From NCBI RefSeq assembly GCF_008973755.1, contig NZ_WBOM01000001.1, positions 186,001 to 250,000 of the forward strand: a stretch of 64,000 nt of DNA, read 5' to 3'. Of the stretch, positions 37,095-47,714 are shown one piece after another. The notes below the pieces were generated by a model that was given only the letters and a program-made list of their open reading frames with translations, was not told where the DNA came from and searched no databases. How positions within the stretch are numbered: the stretch's first letter is position 1; the number at the start of each line of letters is the position of its first letter. Origin of the DNA: Nitrincola alkalilacustris. Its GTDB lineage: Bacteria > Pseudomonadota > Gammaproteobacteria > Pseudomonadales > Balneatricaceae. The position numbers and the translations under genes are program-made.

Positions 37095-37110
37095 TTCCCT
37101 TAAAGGGGTA
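37095..37110. promoter_or_regulatory. Candidate NarL 7-2-7 site upstream of moaA
   Basis: TTCCCTT-AA-AGGGGTA has a perfect right heptamer and a left heptamer matching five of seven positions, with the two-base spacing. It would link cofactor synthesis to nitrate control. Confidence 0.4.
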
Positions 37111-37177
37111 GAGGGTGGGGGTAAAGGGGGTAGAGGATGCTGCTACTGTTACCGAAACAACCGCAGGGCCACTATTA

Positions 37178-38818
37178 TCACAGTTTGCATGTTTTTTCTT
37201 TCAGTAATACGTTCAGTATTTCGTGGTTGAGTGAATAGTCTACCGGCAGTTCAATGACGTGCACCCCTGTGGCGGTCAGGCAAGTATCCAGCGTTTGCTG
37301 AAAGTGCTCATCGCTTTCGATCCGATAGCCTTTAGCACCGAAACTTTGCGCATAACCAACAAAATCAGGATTTGTATAGTCTAAACCGAAATTGGCAAAG
37401 CCCATATCTTGCTGTTTCCATTTGATCATGCCATACGCCTGATCATTCAGAATAATCACCACCAGATTTAGCCCCAGACGAACTGCAGTTTCCAGCTCCT
37501 GGGAGTTCATCATAAAGCCTCCGTCACCACACACCGCGATGACCTGAGTATCTGGATTTAGCATCTTCGCCATCATGGCGCAGGATAAGCCTGCACCCAT
37601 TGACGCCAGTGCATTATCCAGCAGCAAGGTGTTGGCAGCGTAACATTTGTAGTTACGGGCAAACCATATTTTGTAGATGCCGTTGTCAAGACTGATAATG
37701 GCATCGTCCGCCAGACGTTGTCGCAGCAACTGGACCAGACGTTGCGGCAGCATTGGAAAGCGGCTATCCGCAAAGTACTTTGCCAACGTCTGCTCTAAGG
37801 TTGTTTTCAGGGCTTTGAAATAGGACAAGTCCCAATGCTGCTTATCTTTGATAAGTTTTGCCAGCTGTTCCACCGAATACGCAATATCGCCAACCACATT
37901 CAACTGGGGAAAATATACCGCATCCACAGTAGCCGGTAAAAAGTTTACATGAATGACCTGTTTACCACCGTGCTGCATAAAAAACGGCGGTTTCTCCACC
38001 ACGTCGTGGCCGACATTGATAATCAGATCTGCCTTATCAATGGCGCAGTGCAAAAAATCGTGATCAGACAGGGCCGCTGTACCCAGATAAAGTGGGTGGC
38101 GCTCATCAACAACGCCTTTGCCCATCTGTGTCGCGAAAAACGGCATGCCGGTGGCCTCAACAAATGTGGTCAGCGCCTCGCAGACATTTTTTCGGTTCGC
38201 CCCGGCACCTATAAGCAGCAACGGTCTTTGCGCCGCTTCTATCATGGCGCTTGCCTGGCGTAGAACATCTGCTGCGGCATGAGGGCGCCCAGAGCCATTG
38301 GCCGGATAAACGATTTCTGCGCAGTCTTCTTGCGCGATATCTTCCGGTAACTCCAAATGAACAGCGCCCGGCCTTTCTTCTATTGCCAGACGAAATGCTT
38401 CGCGTACCAGTGAGGCGATGGTATTGCCGTTGATAATTTGTTTGCTGAACTTGGTCACCGGACGCATCAACTCCACCACATCCAGAATTTGAAACTGACC
38501 TTGCGTACTTGTTTTAATCGGTTTTTGCCCGGTTATCAGCAGCATGGGCATAGCACCTAACTGAGCAAAGGCAGCAGGCGTTACCAGGTTGGTGGCACCC
38601 GGCCCCAGGGTGGCTAAACAAACGCCTGGCTTGCCGGTTAAGCGGCCATAGGTGGCGGCCATGAAGCCAGCGCCTTGTTCGTGACGGGTGAGAATAAAGC
38701 GAATAGTTGAGTTTTTTAACGAATTGAGGAAATCGATATTTTCTTCCCCAGGCACGCCGAAAATATATTCAACACCCTCATTTTCCAGCGCTTTGATAAA
38801 TAAATCAGATGCCTTCAC
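37178..38818 (-). CDS. Acetolactate synthase large-subunit-like, TPP enzyme
   Basis: A 546-residue thiamine-diphosphate enzyme. The N-terminal pyrimidine-binding domain (IFGVPGEENIDFLNSL, then RHEQGAGFMAATYGRLTG) and the C-terminal pyrophosphate-binding motif (CGDGGFMMNSQELETA to ILNDQAYGMIKWKQ) are intact. It is most like catabolic acetolactate synthases, which condense two pyruvates; no small subunit or decarboxylase gene is adjacent. A GTG start at 38818 has AGGAGG six bases upstream. By eye its base composition is more AT-rich than its neighbours, which suggests acquisition by transfer. Other TPP decarboxylases of the family remain possible. Confidence 0.8.
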   Translation of the reverse strand: MKASDLFIKALENEGVEYIFGVPGEENIDFLNSLKNSTIRFILTRHEQGAGFMAATYGRLTGKPGVCLATLGPGATNLVTPAAFAQLGAMPMLLITGQKPIKTSTQGQFQILDVVELMRPVTKFSKQIINGNTIASLVREAFRLAIEERPGAVHLELPEDIAQEDCAEIVYPANGSGRPHAAADVLRQASAMIEAAQRPLLLIGAGANRKNVCEALTTFVEATGMPFFATQMGKGVVDERHPLYLGTAALSDHDFLHCAIDKADLIINVGHDVVEKPPFFMQHGGKQVIHVNFLPATVDAVYFPQLNVVGDIAYSVEQLAKLIKDKQHWDLSYFKALKTTLEQTLAKYFADSRFPMLPQRLVQLLRQRLADDAIISLDNGIYKIWFARNYKCYAANTLLLDNALASMGAGLSCAMMAKMLNPDTQVIAVCGDGGFMMNSQELETAVRLGLNLVVIILNDQAYGMIKWKQQDMGFANFGLDYTNPDFVGYAQSFGAKGYRIESDEHFQQTLDTCLTATGVHVIELPVDYSLNHEILNVLLKEKTCKL

Positions 38819-38951
38819 CGTTTTCCTCCTGCTAGTCAGGCTTCCACGCCATACCACTTTTTATCGTACTGCGTATATCCATAAGCATAGCCGGTTAATG
38901 TTGGTCTGCCCCTGATATTAAGGACGACGTCCCTGTCGGCCCCCCACCGAA

Positions 38952-39827
38952 TCAACCCTTCAGATACCGCGCATGAAAGCGCAGGTGTTCTTCAATGAAG
39001 CTGGCGATGAAGTAGTAGCTGTGATCATAGCCTTCCTGATAGCGGATCTCGGCCGGGTACTCGAAGTTGTTGCAGGCGGTTTCGAGCAGTTCGGTTTTCA
39101 GCTGCTCGGCCAGAAAACCATCGGCGCTGCCCTGGTCCACCAGCATCGGCAGGTGAGGAGCGCCGGCGCGGATCAGTTCGACGCTGTCGTACTGTTTCCA
39201 TAGTGAGCGGTCTTCGCCCAGATAGTGGCTGAACGCCTTGACTCCCCAAGGGCACTCCATCGGGCTGACAATGGGTGAGAAAGCGCTGACTGAGGTGAAG
39301 TGGAAAGTGTTACGCAGTGCAATCACCAGGGCTCCGTGACCGCCCATGGAGTGGCCGCTGATAGCGCGTTTGTCTGTCAATGGCAGATGGCGCTCGACCA
39401 GTCCCGGCAGTTCGCGGGTGATGTAGTCATACATCTGATAGTGCTTTTGCCAGGGTTCCTGAGTGGAGTTGAGATAGAAGCCTGCACCGAGCCCGAAATC
39501 ATAGGCGGCATCCAGATCATCCGGTACATCTTCACCACGCGGGCTGGTGTCGGGGATGATCAGCGCCAGACCCAGCTCGGCGGCAACGCGCTGTGCGCCA
39601 GCCTTGGTGCTGAAGTTCTGGTCGTTGCAGGTCAGACCAGATAGCCAGTACACAGCCGGAACGGGTTTCTCGGCACTGGCGTTGGGTGGCAGATAGACAC
39701 TGAACTGCATGGTGCAGTTGAGGACTTTTGAATCGTGCTGATACTGGTTCTGCTGACCACCGAAGCAGCGGACACTGCTGAGCAGCGTCAGCTCTGTGGA
39801 TAAGTCGTTTGCAGCTTGAGCGGACAT
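38952..39827 (-). CDS. fghA: S-formylglutathione hydrolase
   Basis: Serine hydrolase of 291 residues that splits S-formylglutathione to formate and glutathione. The nucleophile is S160 in SGHSMGGHGA, with Asp in DQGSADGF and His in YDHSYYF completing the triad. It follows frmA on the same strand after 103 bases, so the two form the glutathione-dependent formaldehyde detoxification pathway. This suits an organism releasing formaldehyde from sarcosine. Confidence 0.94.
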   Translation of the reverse strand: MSAQAANDLSTELTLLSSVRCFGGQQNQYQHDSKVLNCTMQFSVYLPPNASAEKPVPAVYWLSGLTCNDQNFSTKAGAQRVAAELGLALIIPDTSPRGEDVPDDLDAAYDFGLGAGFYLNSTQEPWQKHYQMYDYITRELPGLVERHLPLTDKRAISGHSMGGHGALVIALRNTFHFTSVSAFSPIVSPMECPWGVKAFSHYLGEDRSLWKQYDSVELIRAGAPHLPMLVDQGSADGFLAEQLKTELLETACNNFEYPAEIRYQEGYDHSYYFIASFIEEHLRFHARYLKG

Positions 39828-39930
39828 AATTTCACCTGTAAGGGTTGCTGTATGAATGACGACAGGAAAGCGGCAGCGGCTGACCTGTCAATCGTCAGCC
39901 GACTGCCGTTGCAGAGAGGTATGTCTTGGA

Positions 39931-41067
<1,137 letters not shown>

Positions 41068-41187
41068 TCAGCTGTTCTAATCAATTGCGCCCCAAGGGGG
41101 TGAGAGGTCCATTATAGAATTTTCCGGACACGCTGATTGCAGGTTATGCTGAAATACACTCTTGCTGAACAGAAATAATCCTGTATC

Positions 41188-42270
41188 TCAGATATTCCGA
41201 TAGGGCGAGTTCACCCCCAGGGTGGCTATCTCTATCAGTCTAGTCTCGATTGCGTCCCAGTCCAGTGGCGCTCTGGCGATGATCTCCACGCGGGAGTCGC
41301 GTCGATAGCTGATGGCATCAAAGCTGATCTCGTCACCCACCCGATTGAAGAACACCCAGGGATAGCCCAGGCGAAAGGCACCTTTAAGGCGCTCGATACC
41401 CTGTAGTGAGCTGATAAAGGCCTCCAGCTCATCAAAGGGAAAGATATCGTCGGGGTGGAACACCCAGCCACAACTGTAACGTTCCAGTCCTGAATTGATC
41501 TGGCGTACCGGTTTGCAGGGCAGGGGAGCATTCTCGTGGGCGTGGGCGTGGGCGTGGGCGTGGGCGTGGTCATGGTCATGGTCATGAACGTGACCCGCAT
41601 CAGCAGTATGATGTGTGGTTTCATCGGCATGCTGGTGAGCATCAGGAAACTGAGCCCTGAGCTGCCCGGCGCTGACATAGTCCAGCAATGCGGGATCGAT
41701 CCGGCCCTGCTCTGTTGTCAATATCGCCTGTTTGGGTGGAAAGAGATCGGAACACAGGTCTGCAAAGGCTGCTTCAGCAGCCGCATCCGCTTTGTCCATT
41801 TTGTTGGCGACCAGCACATCAGCGAGATTGATCTGATCACGAAAGGTTTCACTCTGAGTCACTTGAGGATCCAGCAACTGGCGAGGGTCAATCAGGCAGA
41901 TTGTGGCACGCAGATCCAGGCGATCACTGAAGAAGGGCTTGCGCAGTGTATCCAGAATGCCCGCCGGATGGCCCATGCCGGTGGGTTCTATTATCAGACG
42001 ATCAAATGCCTGCTGCTCCAGAAGTTGGTTCAGGCTGCGTGTCAGCTCACCACCGAGCTGGCAACAAACGCAGCCACCGGACAGTGGCGTGATGTTGATA
42101 TCGCCCTGAGTGTCGAACGCCATCTCATCCACACCGACCTGCCCGAACTCATTGACGATGATCGCCCAGGTTTCATCAGCAGGTTTGAGTGACATCAGGT
42201 GGCGTATGGCTGTGGTTTTGCCGGCACCAAGAAAGCCGGTGATCAGATTGGTGGGGAGACGTTGCGACAT
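41188..42270 (-). CDS. CobW-family GTPase metallochaperone with His-rich loop
   Basis: A 360-residue G3E GTPase of the CobW/YjiA/ZNG group. Walker A GFLGAGKTT is at residues 12-20 and the metal-binding GGCVCC motif follows near 70. A His-rich loop with alternating His-Asp and His-Ala (HDHDHDHAHAHAHAHAH) links the GTPase and C-terminal domains. The group delivers zinc or cobalt to target enzymes. It lies upstream of zinc-dependent frmA, a plausible client by position only. I chose the ATG at 42270, preceded by AGGA, over an upstream one at 42297. Confidence 0.88.
   Translation of the reverse strand: MSQRLPTNLITGFLGAGKTTAIRHLMSLKPADETWAIIVNEFGQVGVDEMAFDTQGDINITPLSGGCVCCQLGGELTRSLNQLLEQQAFDRLIIEPTGMGHPAGILDTLRKPFFSDRLDLRATICLIDPRQLLDPQVTQSETFRDQINLADVLVANKMDKADAAAEAAFADLCSDLFPPKQAILTTEQGRIDPALLDYVSAGQLRAQFPDAHQHADETTHHTADAGHVHDHDHDHAHAHAHAHAHENAPLPCKPVRQINSGLERYSCGWVFHPDDIFPFDELEAFISSLQGIERLKGAFRLGYPWVFFNRVGDEISFDAISYRRDSRVEIIARAPLDWDAIETRLIEIATLGVNSPYRNI
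41537..41590 (+). repeat. Six-base tandem repeat encoding the His-rich loop
   Basis: About nine six-base units, GTGGGC then GTGGTC/ATGGTC on the plus strand, encode alternating His codons in the CobW-like protein. Repeat length changes would alter loop length in frame. Confidence 0.8.
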
Positions 42271-42310
42271 TCGTGATCCTGTAGGGTTGGGTAACATCGG
42301 CAGGTGGGTG

Positions 42311-43198
42311 TTATCCCTGGTGTTTAGTTTTCTCTATCTCTGCGACCAGAAAGTCGATGAACATGCGAACCTTGGGGGACAGATGGCGGTGGCGAGGGTA
42401 CACGATCCAGACGGCTGAGTCCTTGAACTGAAAATCACCCAGCACCGGAATCAGCTCACCTTGCTTGATATGTTCTTCGACATAATAGTCGGGGAGTTGT
42501 GTCAGTCCCAGCCCCTTCAATGATGCATCCAGCAGTGCCAGCCCCGAGTTGCCGTGCCAGCGGCCACTGACGCGCACCTCCCTGCGTACCCCCTTGTCGG
42601 AAAAGATCCAGCGGTCGCGAGAGCCGACCAGGCACTGATGTTTATTCAGATCCTGCAGGGTGCCCGGTGGCGGAAAGCGCGTGAAATATTCGGGTGATCC
42701 GACCACGCGCTCGTTTCTGTCCCACAGTCGGCGAGCGATCAGAGATGAATCTTCCAGTACGCCCATGCGGACAGCAAGATCATAACCCTCCTCAATCAGC
42801 TCCACCCGGCGGTTGGTGAAGTGTATGCGCACCTCCAGCTGAGGGTGCAGCAGCATGAAATCGTTCACCAGCGGTGCAATGTAGCGCTCACCAAAAGTGG
42901 TACCTACAGTGAGCTTGAGCACCCCCTTGGGGCTGGATTGCATATCGCTGATGGCAGCTTCTGCTTCACGAAAACCATCGAACATATGTCGGCAGTGCTC
43001 GTAGTAGATCTGCCCGGTTTCGGTCAGCTTGATCTGTCGGGTGGTGCGGTAGAGCAGTTGCGTGCCCAACTGTTGCTCAAGCTTCACGATCAGGCGGCTG
43101 ATATGTGAGCTGGATACGTTGAGATGGCGTGCCGCAGCGGAAAAGGTGCCGAGTCTCACGACTTCTATAAAGGCTTCGATACGATCCCAACGGTTCAT
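42311..43198 (-). CDS. LysR-family transcriptional regulator
   Basis: A 295-residue regulator with a winged helix at the N terminus (GTFSAAARHLNVSSSHISRLIVKLE, given for position only) and a substrate-binding domain. It resembles the large group regulating adjacent or distant oxidoreductases. It faces the same way as the CobW-type gene, 40 bases upstream of it, and is divergent from gbdR. No target can be named. Confidence 0.85.
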   Translation of the reverse strand: MNRWDRIEAFIEVVRLGTFSAAARHLNVSSSHISRLIVKLEQQLGTQLLYRTTRQIKLTETGQIYYEHCRHMFDGFREAEAAISDMQSSPKGVLKLTVGTTFGERYIAPLVNDFMLLHPQLEVRIHFTNRRVELIEEGYDLAVRMGVLEDSSLIARRLWDRNERVVGSPEYFTRFPPPGTLQDLNKHQCLVGSRDRWIFSDKGVRREVRVSGRWHGNSGLALLDASLKGLGLTQLPDYYVEEHIKQGELIPVLGDFQFKDSAVWIVYPRHRHLSPKVRMFIDFLVAEIEKTKHQG

Positions 43199-43279
43199 CT
43201 GCTGTCTCGCTAGATTGACTCAGCAATGATTATTGCTGTGTGACAATAGTGATTTTATGTGTGGCTTCGAAATAAGACA

Positions 43280-43335
43280 TGCCTGAGAGCGACATTTGTT
43301 CTATATTATCGACTGGACGTGCCCAAAAGCGACAT
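43280..43335 (+). promoter_or_regulatory. Two 16-base direct repeats upstream of gbdR
   Basis: TGCCTGAGAGCGACAT (43280-43295) and TGCCCAAAAGCGACAT (43320-43335) match at 13 of 16 positions and are exactly 40 bases apart, about four helical turns. The same motif is found upstream of glyA. They are good candidates for AraC-type GbdR binding. Confidence 0.55.
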
Positions 43336-43452
43336 CGAGGTCGGGAGAATCTTTAGCCATTCTCATCAGACACAACAACAATAAAAAAGTCTCTCATCAG
43401 AGCCATGATGCTCTGAAAGATAAGATTGATATCAAAACCCGGAGTCCAGCCC

Positions 43453-44610
43453 ATGTCATCAGCATACCACGGCGCAAACGAGAGACGTGAAGCGCCACCC
43501 GCTGTCGTAAAACCCAAAAATGTCGGCTTTCTGCTGCTCGAAAACTTTACACTGATCTCCCTTGCTTCGGCAATCGAACCCTTGCGCATGGCCAATCAAC
43601 TGGCTGGCAAAGAGCTGTATCAGTGGTTCACGCTGACACCGGGTGGCGTTCAGGTTCAGGCCAGTGATGGCTTGAGTGTCACGCCCGATGCCGCCATGGA
43701 AGAACCTCTGGGGCTGGATATGGTGATCGTCTGTGGTGGTGTGGCACCGCACCGCAGTGCCCGCAAGGAGCATCTGGTCTGGTTGCAGCAGCAGGGCAAA
43801 CAACATCGTCAGCTCGGCGCGATCTGTACCGGTAGCTGGGTGTTGGCCAAGGCTGGGCTTCTGGATAACTTCGAAGCCAGTGTTCACTGGGAGTGTCTGG
43901 CGGCATTGCATGAGGCCTTTCCCCGTGTCGAGCTGTCATCCCGCCTGTTCAGTATCGACAGGGATCGCTTTACCTCATCCGGCGGCACTGCACCGTTGGA
44001 TATGATGCTCAATATCATCGCGAAGGATCATGGCAAGGAACTGTCTGCCGGTATCTCCGATATGTTCATCTATGATCGGGTGCGTGGTGAGCAGGATCAG
44101 CAGCGCGTGCCACTGAAACATGTGCTGGGCACCACGCAGCCGAAACTGCTGGAGATAGTCGCGCTGATGGAAGCCAATCTGGAAGAGTTGCTGACACTGG
44201 ACGAACTGGCCAGCTATGCGGATGTATCGCGGCGTCAACTGGAGCGTCTGTTTCAGAAGTATCTCGACTGTTCGCCATCTCGCTATTATCTGAAGCTGCG
44301 CCTGACTCGTGCGCGTCAGCTATTGAAGCAGAGCTCTTTGTCGATCATTGAGGTAGCCTCGGCCTGCGGCTTTGTATCAACACCTCATTTCTCAAAATGC
44401 TACCGGGAATACTTCGGGATTCCACCGCGTGATGAGCGCATGGGCATCCATCAGGCCTCGGCTCGTGCTGTTCCCGATCCCGCTCAGATCCTCGAGCAAA
44501 CACAGTTGCCATTGATGCAGGGTGCCATCAGTGATCGTGTATCGACGGCCATAGCTGCACTGGCGCAGGCCAAGGATGAGCCGACGTTTGCGAGTGTGGT
44601 CTTGCGTTAA
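43453..44610 (+). CDS. gbdR: GlxA-type AraC regulator, probable GbdR
   Basis: A 385-residue regulator with an N-terminal class I glutamine amidotransferase-like domain (NVGFLLLENFTLISLASAIEPLRMAN region, plus AICTGSWVLAKAGLL) and a C-terminal AraC helix-turn-helix (ASYADVSRRQLERLFQKYL and IIEVASACGFVSTPHFSKCYR). GbdR of pseudomonads activates glycine betaine and sarcosine catabolism when it senses betaine or dimethylglycine; the sox operon in the same window supports this call. Start 43453 follows GGAG by eight bases; an earlier ATG at 43426 is less likely. Confidence 0.85.
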   Translation: MSSAYHGANERREAPPAVVKPKNVGFLLLENFTLISLASAIEPLRMANQLAGKELYQWFTLTPGGVQVQASDGLSVTPDAAMEEPLGLDMVIVCGGVAPHRSARKEHLVWLQQQGKQHRQLGAICTGSWVLAKAGLLDNFEASVHWECLAALHEAFPRVELSSRLFSIDRDRFTSSGGTAPLDMMLNIIAKDHGKELSAGISDMFIYDRVRGEQDQQRVPLKHVLGTTQPKLLEIVALMEANLEELLTLDELASYADVSRRQLERLFQKYLDCSPSRYYLKLRLTRARQLLKQSSLSIIEVASACGFVSTPHFSKCYREYFGIPPRDERMGIHQASARAVPDPAQILEQTQLPLMQGAISDRVSTAIAALAQAKDEPTFASVVLR

Positions 44611-44631
44611 AGCGCGCTAAAGTGGCAGAGC

Positions 44632-44652
44632 AGGGCGTATCAATTACGCCCT
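44632..44652. terminator. Bidirectional hairpin between gbdR and the phosphatase gene
   Basis: AGGGCGTA (44632-44639) pairs with TACGCCCT (44645-44652) over five bases, between two convergent genes. It overlaps the stop codon of the minus-strand gene. Confidence 0.55.
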
Positions 44653-45263
44653 TGGCTTCCCAGATTTCCCAGATCGATGATACCAGCCGGTAACAACGGT
44701 TCACGCTGACGATGCTGACCCAGAGGCTGCTGTTCCAGTGAGGTCAGCAGAATCTGCAGTGGGTCGCCGTGGCTGACCAGCAGCAGGGTTAAGCCTTCAT
44801 GCTGAGTTTCGAGTCGTTCGATAACAGATTGCATGCGTAGTGCCACGCTGTCGAGTGTTTCCACCAGATTGATCTGCAATAACTCACGCTGTGTCTGTGC
44901 CTGCCTGCTGGAATCGCTTTCGGCCTTATCCAATGCCCAGACCTCGTGATAGTGCAGATCAGCCTTGCCCTCATACACACCGAAGTAGCGTTCACGCAGC
45001 CCCTTTTCAGGCGTCATGACAAGACCGAACTGCTCTGCCACATATCGGGCTGTTTCGGTGGTACGCAGGAAGTCCGAGTGCACGATGGCATCTGGCTCTG
45101 GCCACTGCCATTCAGCTGTCAGTTGTTTGAGTTGCGTATGCCCCCCCTCCGACAGACCATATCCGCCAACACCCTGCTCAGGGTCACTGATGATCAACCC
45201 GGCTTCATTGGCCAGGCTGTGTCCATGACGCATCAGCAGGTATCGGTTGCGAAAGGGGGGCAT
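44640..45263 (-). CDS. Histidine phosphatase family protein
   Basis: A 207-residue phosphoglycerate-mutase-like phosphatase with the catalytic RHGHSLAN motif near residue 12 and a second His in LVSHGDPLQIL. It has no signal peptide and should be cytoplasmic. It is the last gene of a phnD-phnC-phnE-phnE run, 10 bases after the second permease, so it may release phosphate from an imported organophosphorus compound. That role is inferred from position. Confidence 0.85.
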   Translation of the reverse strand: MPPFRNRYLLMRHGHSLANEAGLIISDPEQGVGGYGLSEGGHTQLKQLTAEWQWPEPDAIVHSDFLRTTETARYVAEQFGLVMTPEKGLRERYFGVYEGKADLHYHEVWALDKAESDSSRQAQTQRELLQINLVETLDSVALRMQSVIERLETQHEGLTLLLVSHGDPLQILLTSLEQQPLGQHRQREPLLPAGIIDLGNLGSQGRN

Positions 45264-45273
45264 GCTCTTCTCC

Positions 45274-46101
45274 TCAGATCAGACGTTTGCGAACATTAAC
45301 AACCAGCAGTTCGATCAGCAGCACCACGACAAAAATCGCGGTCAGTGCCATGGCAACCTTGGGCCATTGGAACAGGTTCATGGCGTCATTCAGTACCACT
45401 CCGATGCCTCCAGCCCCAACCAGTCCAAGGACTGCCGACTCACGGACATTAATGTCCCAGCGAAATAATACCACGCTGTAGAAGGCCGGTTTTGCCTGGG
45501 GCCAGTAAGCCTTGAGCAGCACTGATGCTGGTGATGCGCCCGTTGCCTTGAGTGCTTCCACCGTACCCATGTTGACCTCTTCCAGCGCCTCGGAGAAGAG
45601 TTTGCCGACAAACCCCACCGAGCGCAGCGCCACTGCCAGCACACCAGCCAATACACCCGGGCCGAATATAGCGACGAATAGCAGCGCCCAGATCAATGAG
45701 TTGACCGAGCGTGAAGACACCAGGAAAAACTTGGCGATCCAGTTCAGCCATAATGACTGAACAATGTTACGAGCATTTAACAGCGCCAGAGGAATCGCCA
45801 GCAGCAGGCTCAACAATGTGCCAAGGGTAGCGATGTGCAGCGTGTCCAGCATGGCACCATGAATCGTGGTGGGGTAAGACGCGAAGTCCATCGGCCACAT
45901 GCGAGTGAACATGTCGGCCAACTGCTCCGGCGCATCATACAGAAACTCAGGGATGATCTCGACGGTGCGCAGCGACGCAAAAAAAGCCGCCAGCACCACC
46001 AGATACACCATATAGCGAGCAGTGCGTTCGGCCGCGGTAAAGCGTTGCCATTTCGGGTTTCCACCTGTCTTTGTGCTGATAGACGCAGATGAACTGTTCA
46101 T
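45274..46101 (-). CDS. phnE: Phosphonate-type ABC transporter permease (second PhnE)
   Basis: Inner-membrane permease of 275 residues with about six helices and the EALxxxGA coupling loop (SEALEEVNMGTVEALKATGA). It overlaps the preceding permease gene by an ATGA (46098-46101). Two PhnE-type permeases probably form a heterodimer. Confidence 0.9.
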   Translation of the reverse strand: MNSSSASISTKTGGNPKWQRFTAAERTARYMVYLVVLAAFFASLRTVEIIPEFLYDAPEQLADMFTRMWPMDFASYPTTIHGAMLDTLHIATLGTLLSLLLAIPLALLNARNIVQSLWLNWIAKFFLVSSRSVNSLIWALLFVAIFGPGVLAGVLAVALRSVGFVGKLFSEALEEVNMGTVEALKATGASPASVLLKAYWPQAKPAFYSVVLFRWDINVRESAVLGLVGAGGIGVVLNDAMNLFQWPKVAMALTAIFVVVLLIELLVVNVRKRLI

Positions 46102-46883
46102 TGGAAGATCCTCCGCACCAGATTGGACAGGGCTTCACCGACCAGAATCAGTGCAATGATGGTCAGCAGAATGGCGGTGACAAAGTCGTAGTCGAAGCGT
46201 TGGAAGGCTGCGAACAGAGTGCCACCGAGGCCACCGGCGCCGACGATCCCGACCATGGTTGAGTTACGCAGGTTGGAGTCAAGCTGATAGATCGAAAAAC
46301 CGATAAAACGAGAGAACACCTGCGGCAGAACGCCGAACAGAATGGTGCTGGCAAAGCTGGCACCAGTGGCTCGGATCGCTTCAACCTGCTTGAAGGAGAT
46401 CTCCTCGATCGCCTCGGCAAACAGCTTGGCGATAAAGCCCACTGAGGCGACTATCAGGGTCAGAATACCTGCGAGCGCGCCGAAACCGACCGCCTTGACG
46501 AACAGGATGGCGATGATCACTGGATGAAAAGTACGGCACAGAGCGATAAAAACACGCACGGGGATGCTGATGATGTTCGGCATCAGATTGCGTGCAGCCA
46601 TCAAGCCGACAAAAAGCGAAATAACGATACCGAACACGCTGGCGATGATGGCAATCTGAAGACTTTCGATCAGATCGCTGAGCAGAATCTCCCAGCGGTT
46701 GAAGTTAGGTGGAAAGAGGCGATCCACCAGTCGGCCACCCTGTTCCAGACCCAGAATGAAACGATCCCAGCCGATATCCAGTGTCACAACGGCATAAATC
46801 AGATAAACCAGAACACCCAGCCACAACAGACGTGAGCCAAGGCTTGGCTTGAAGGGGTTGGCATGAGTTTTTATTGCAGCCAT
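46098..46883 (-). CDS. phnE: Phosphonate-type ABC transporter permease (first PhnE)
   Basis: Permease of 261 residues with the coupling loop [20 protein letters not shown] and about six membrane helices. It overlaps phnC by 13 bases and the second permease by four, so translation of the whole set is coupled. Confidence 0.9.
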   Translation of the reverse strand: MAAIKTHANPFKPSLGSRLLWLGVLVYLIYAVVTLDIGWDRFILGLEQGGRLVDRLFPPNFNRWEILLSDLIESLQIAIIASVFGIVISLFVGLMAARNLMPNIISIPVRVFIALCRTFHPVIIAILFVKAVGFGALAGILTLIVASVGFIAKLFAEAIEEISFKQVEAIRATGASFASTILFGVLPQVFSRFIGFSIYQLDSNLRNSTMVGIVGAGGLGGTLFAAFQRFDYDFVTAILLTIIALILVGEALSNLVRRIFQ

Positions 46884-47626
46884 GACTCACCTCCATAGAT
46901 GGTTTTAAGGTGGTCATCAGTGATGCCGGAGGGTGCGCCATCATAAACCACCTTGCCACCACTCATGCCGATCATGCGCTGCGCATAGCGTCGTGCCAGG
47001 TTGACGTCATGAATATTAACCAGTGTCGGAATGCCGCGATCAGTCGCCAGCGTTTTCAACAGCTCCATGATCTCGACTGATGTCTTGGGGTCCAGAGATG
47101 AAGTTGGCTCGTCTGCCAGCAGGATGCGTGGTGCCTGCATCAGTGCACGTGCGATCCCGACCCGCTGCCGTTGCCCGCCTGAAAGACTATCGGCACGTTG
47201 CATGGCGAAATCACTCAAACCCACAAAGTCCAGCAACTCGAAGGCGCGATCGATATCTTCCGGTTTGAACTTGCGTCGCCAGGCGTTCCAGGCAGACATG
47301 TACCCGAGCCGCCCGGTCAGTACGTTTTCCAGAACGCTCAGACGTTCAACCAGATTGTATTCCTGAAACACCATGCCAATCTGTCGACGCAGCTCGCGCA
47401 GCGAACGCCCCTGAACGCGGGCGATATCCGCTTCCTGAAAGATGATGCTGCCGCTGCTGGGCTGAATCAGGCGGTTGATACAGCGCAGCAGGGTGCTTTT
47501 ACCGGTTCCGGATGGCCCGATGATGGCAATGATGCCGGGCTCGTTAATGGCTATATTGATGTCATGCAGAATGGGTTTGCTGGCGACATAGGCATGGTTG
47601 AGACCACGAATTTCTAGAGCGCTCAT
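46871..47626 (-). CDS. phnC: Phosphonate-type ABC transporter ATPase
   Basis: ATPase of 251 residues with Walker [10 protein letters not shown], signature [15 protein letters not shown], Walker [13 protein letters not shown] and the switch His in NIHDVNLA. I start it at 47626 (MSALEIRG), with AAGGAA upstream; an in-frame ATG at 47704 has no support. It energises uptake by the two PhnE-like permeases. Confidence 0.92.
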   Translation of the reverse strand: MSALEIRGLNHAYVASKPILHDINIAINEPGIIAIIGPSGTGKSTLLRCINRLIQPSSGSIIFQEADIARVQGRSLRELRRQIGMVFQEYNLVERLSVLENVLTGRLGYMSAWNAWRRKFKPEDIDRAFELLDFVGLSDFAMQRADSLSGGQRQRVGIARALMQAPRILLADEPTSSLDPKTSVEIMELLKTLATDRGIPTLVNIHDVNLARRYAQRMIGMSGGKVVYDGAPSGITDDHLKTIYGGESWLQ

Positions 47627-47714
47627 GAAGTGTTCCTTCATTTTATAGGCGTGACGAACCCTGAGGCACCCGCAATGGGGCCTCAAGGCAGTAGCGTTGA
47701 ACAAGTGGGTTGTG

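Noticed and set aside
41537-41590. Short tandem repeats as a CRISPR-like array
   Set aside because: They are six-base coding repeats in frame with the CobW-type gene, with no spacers.
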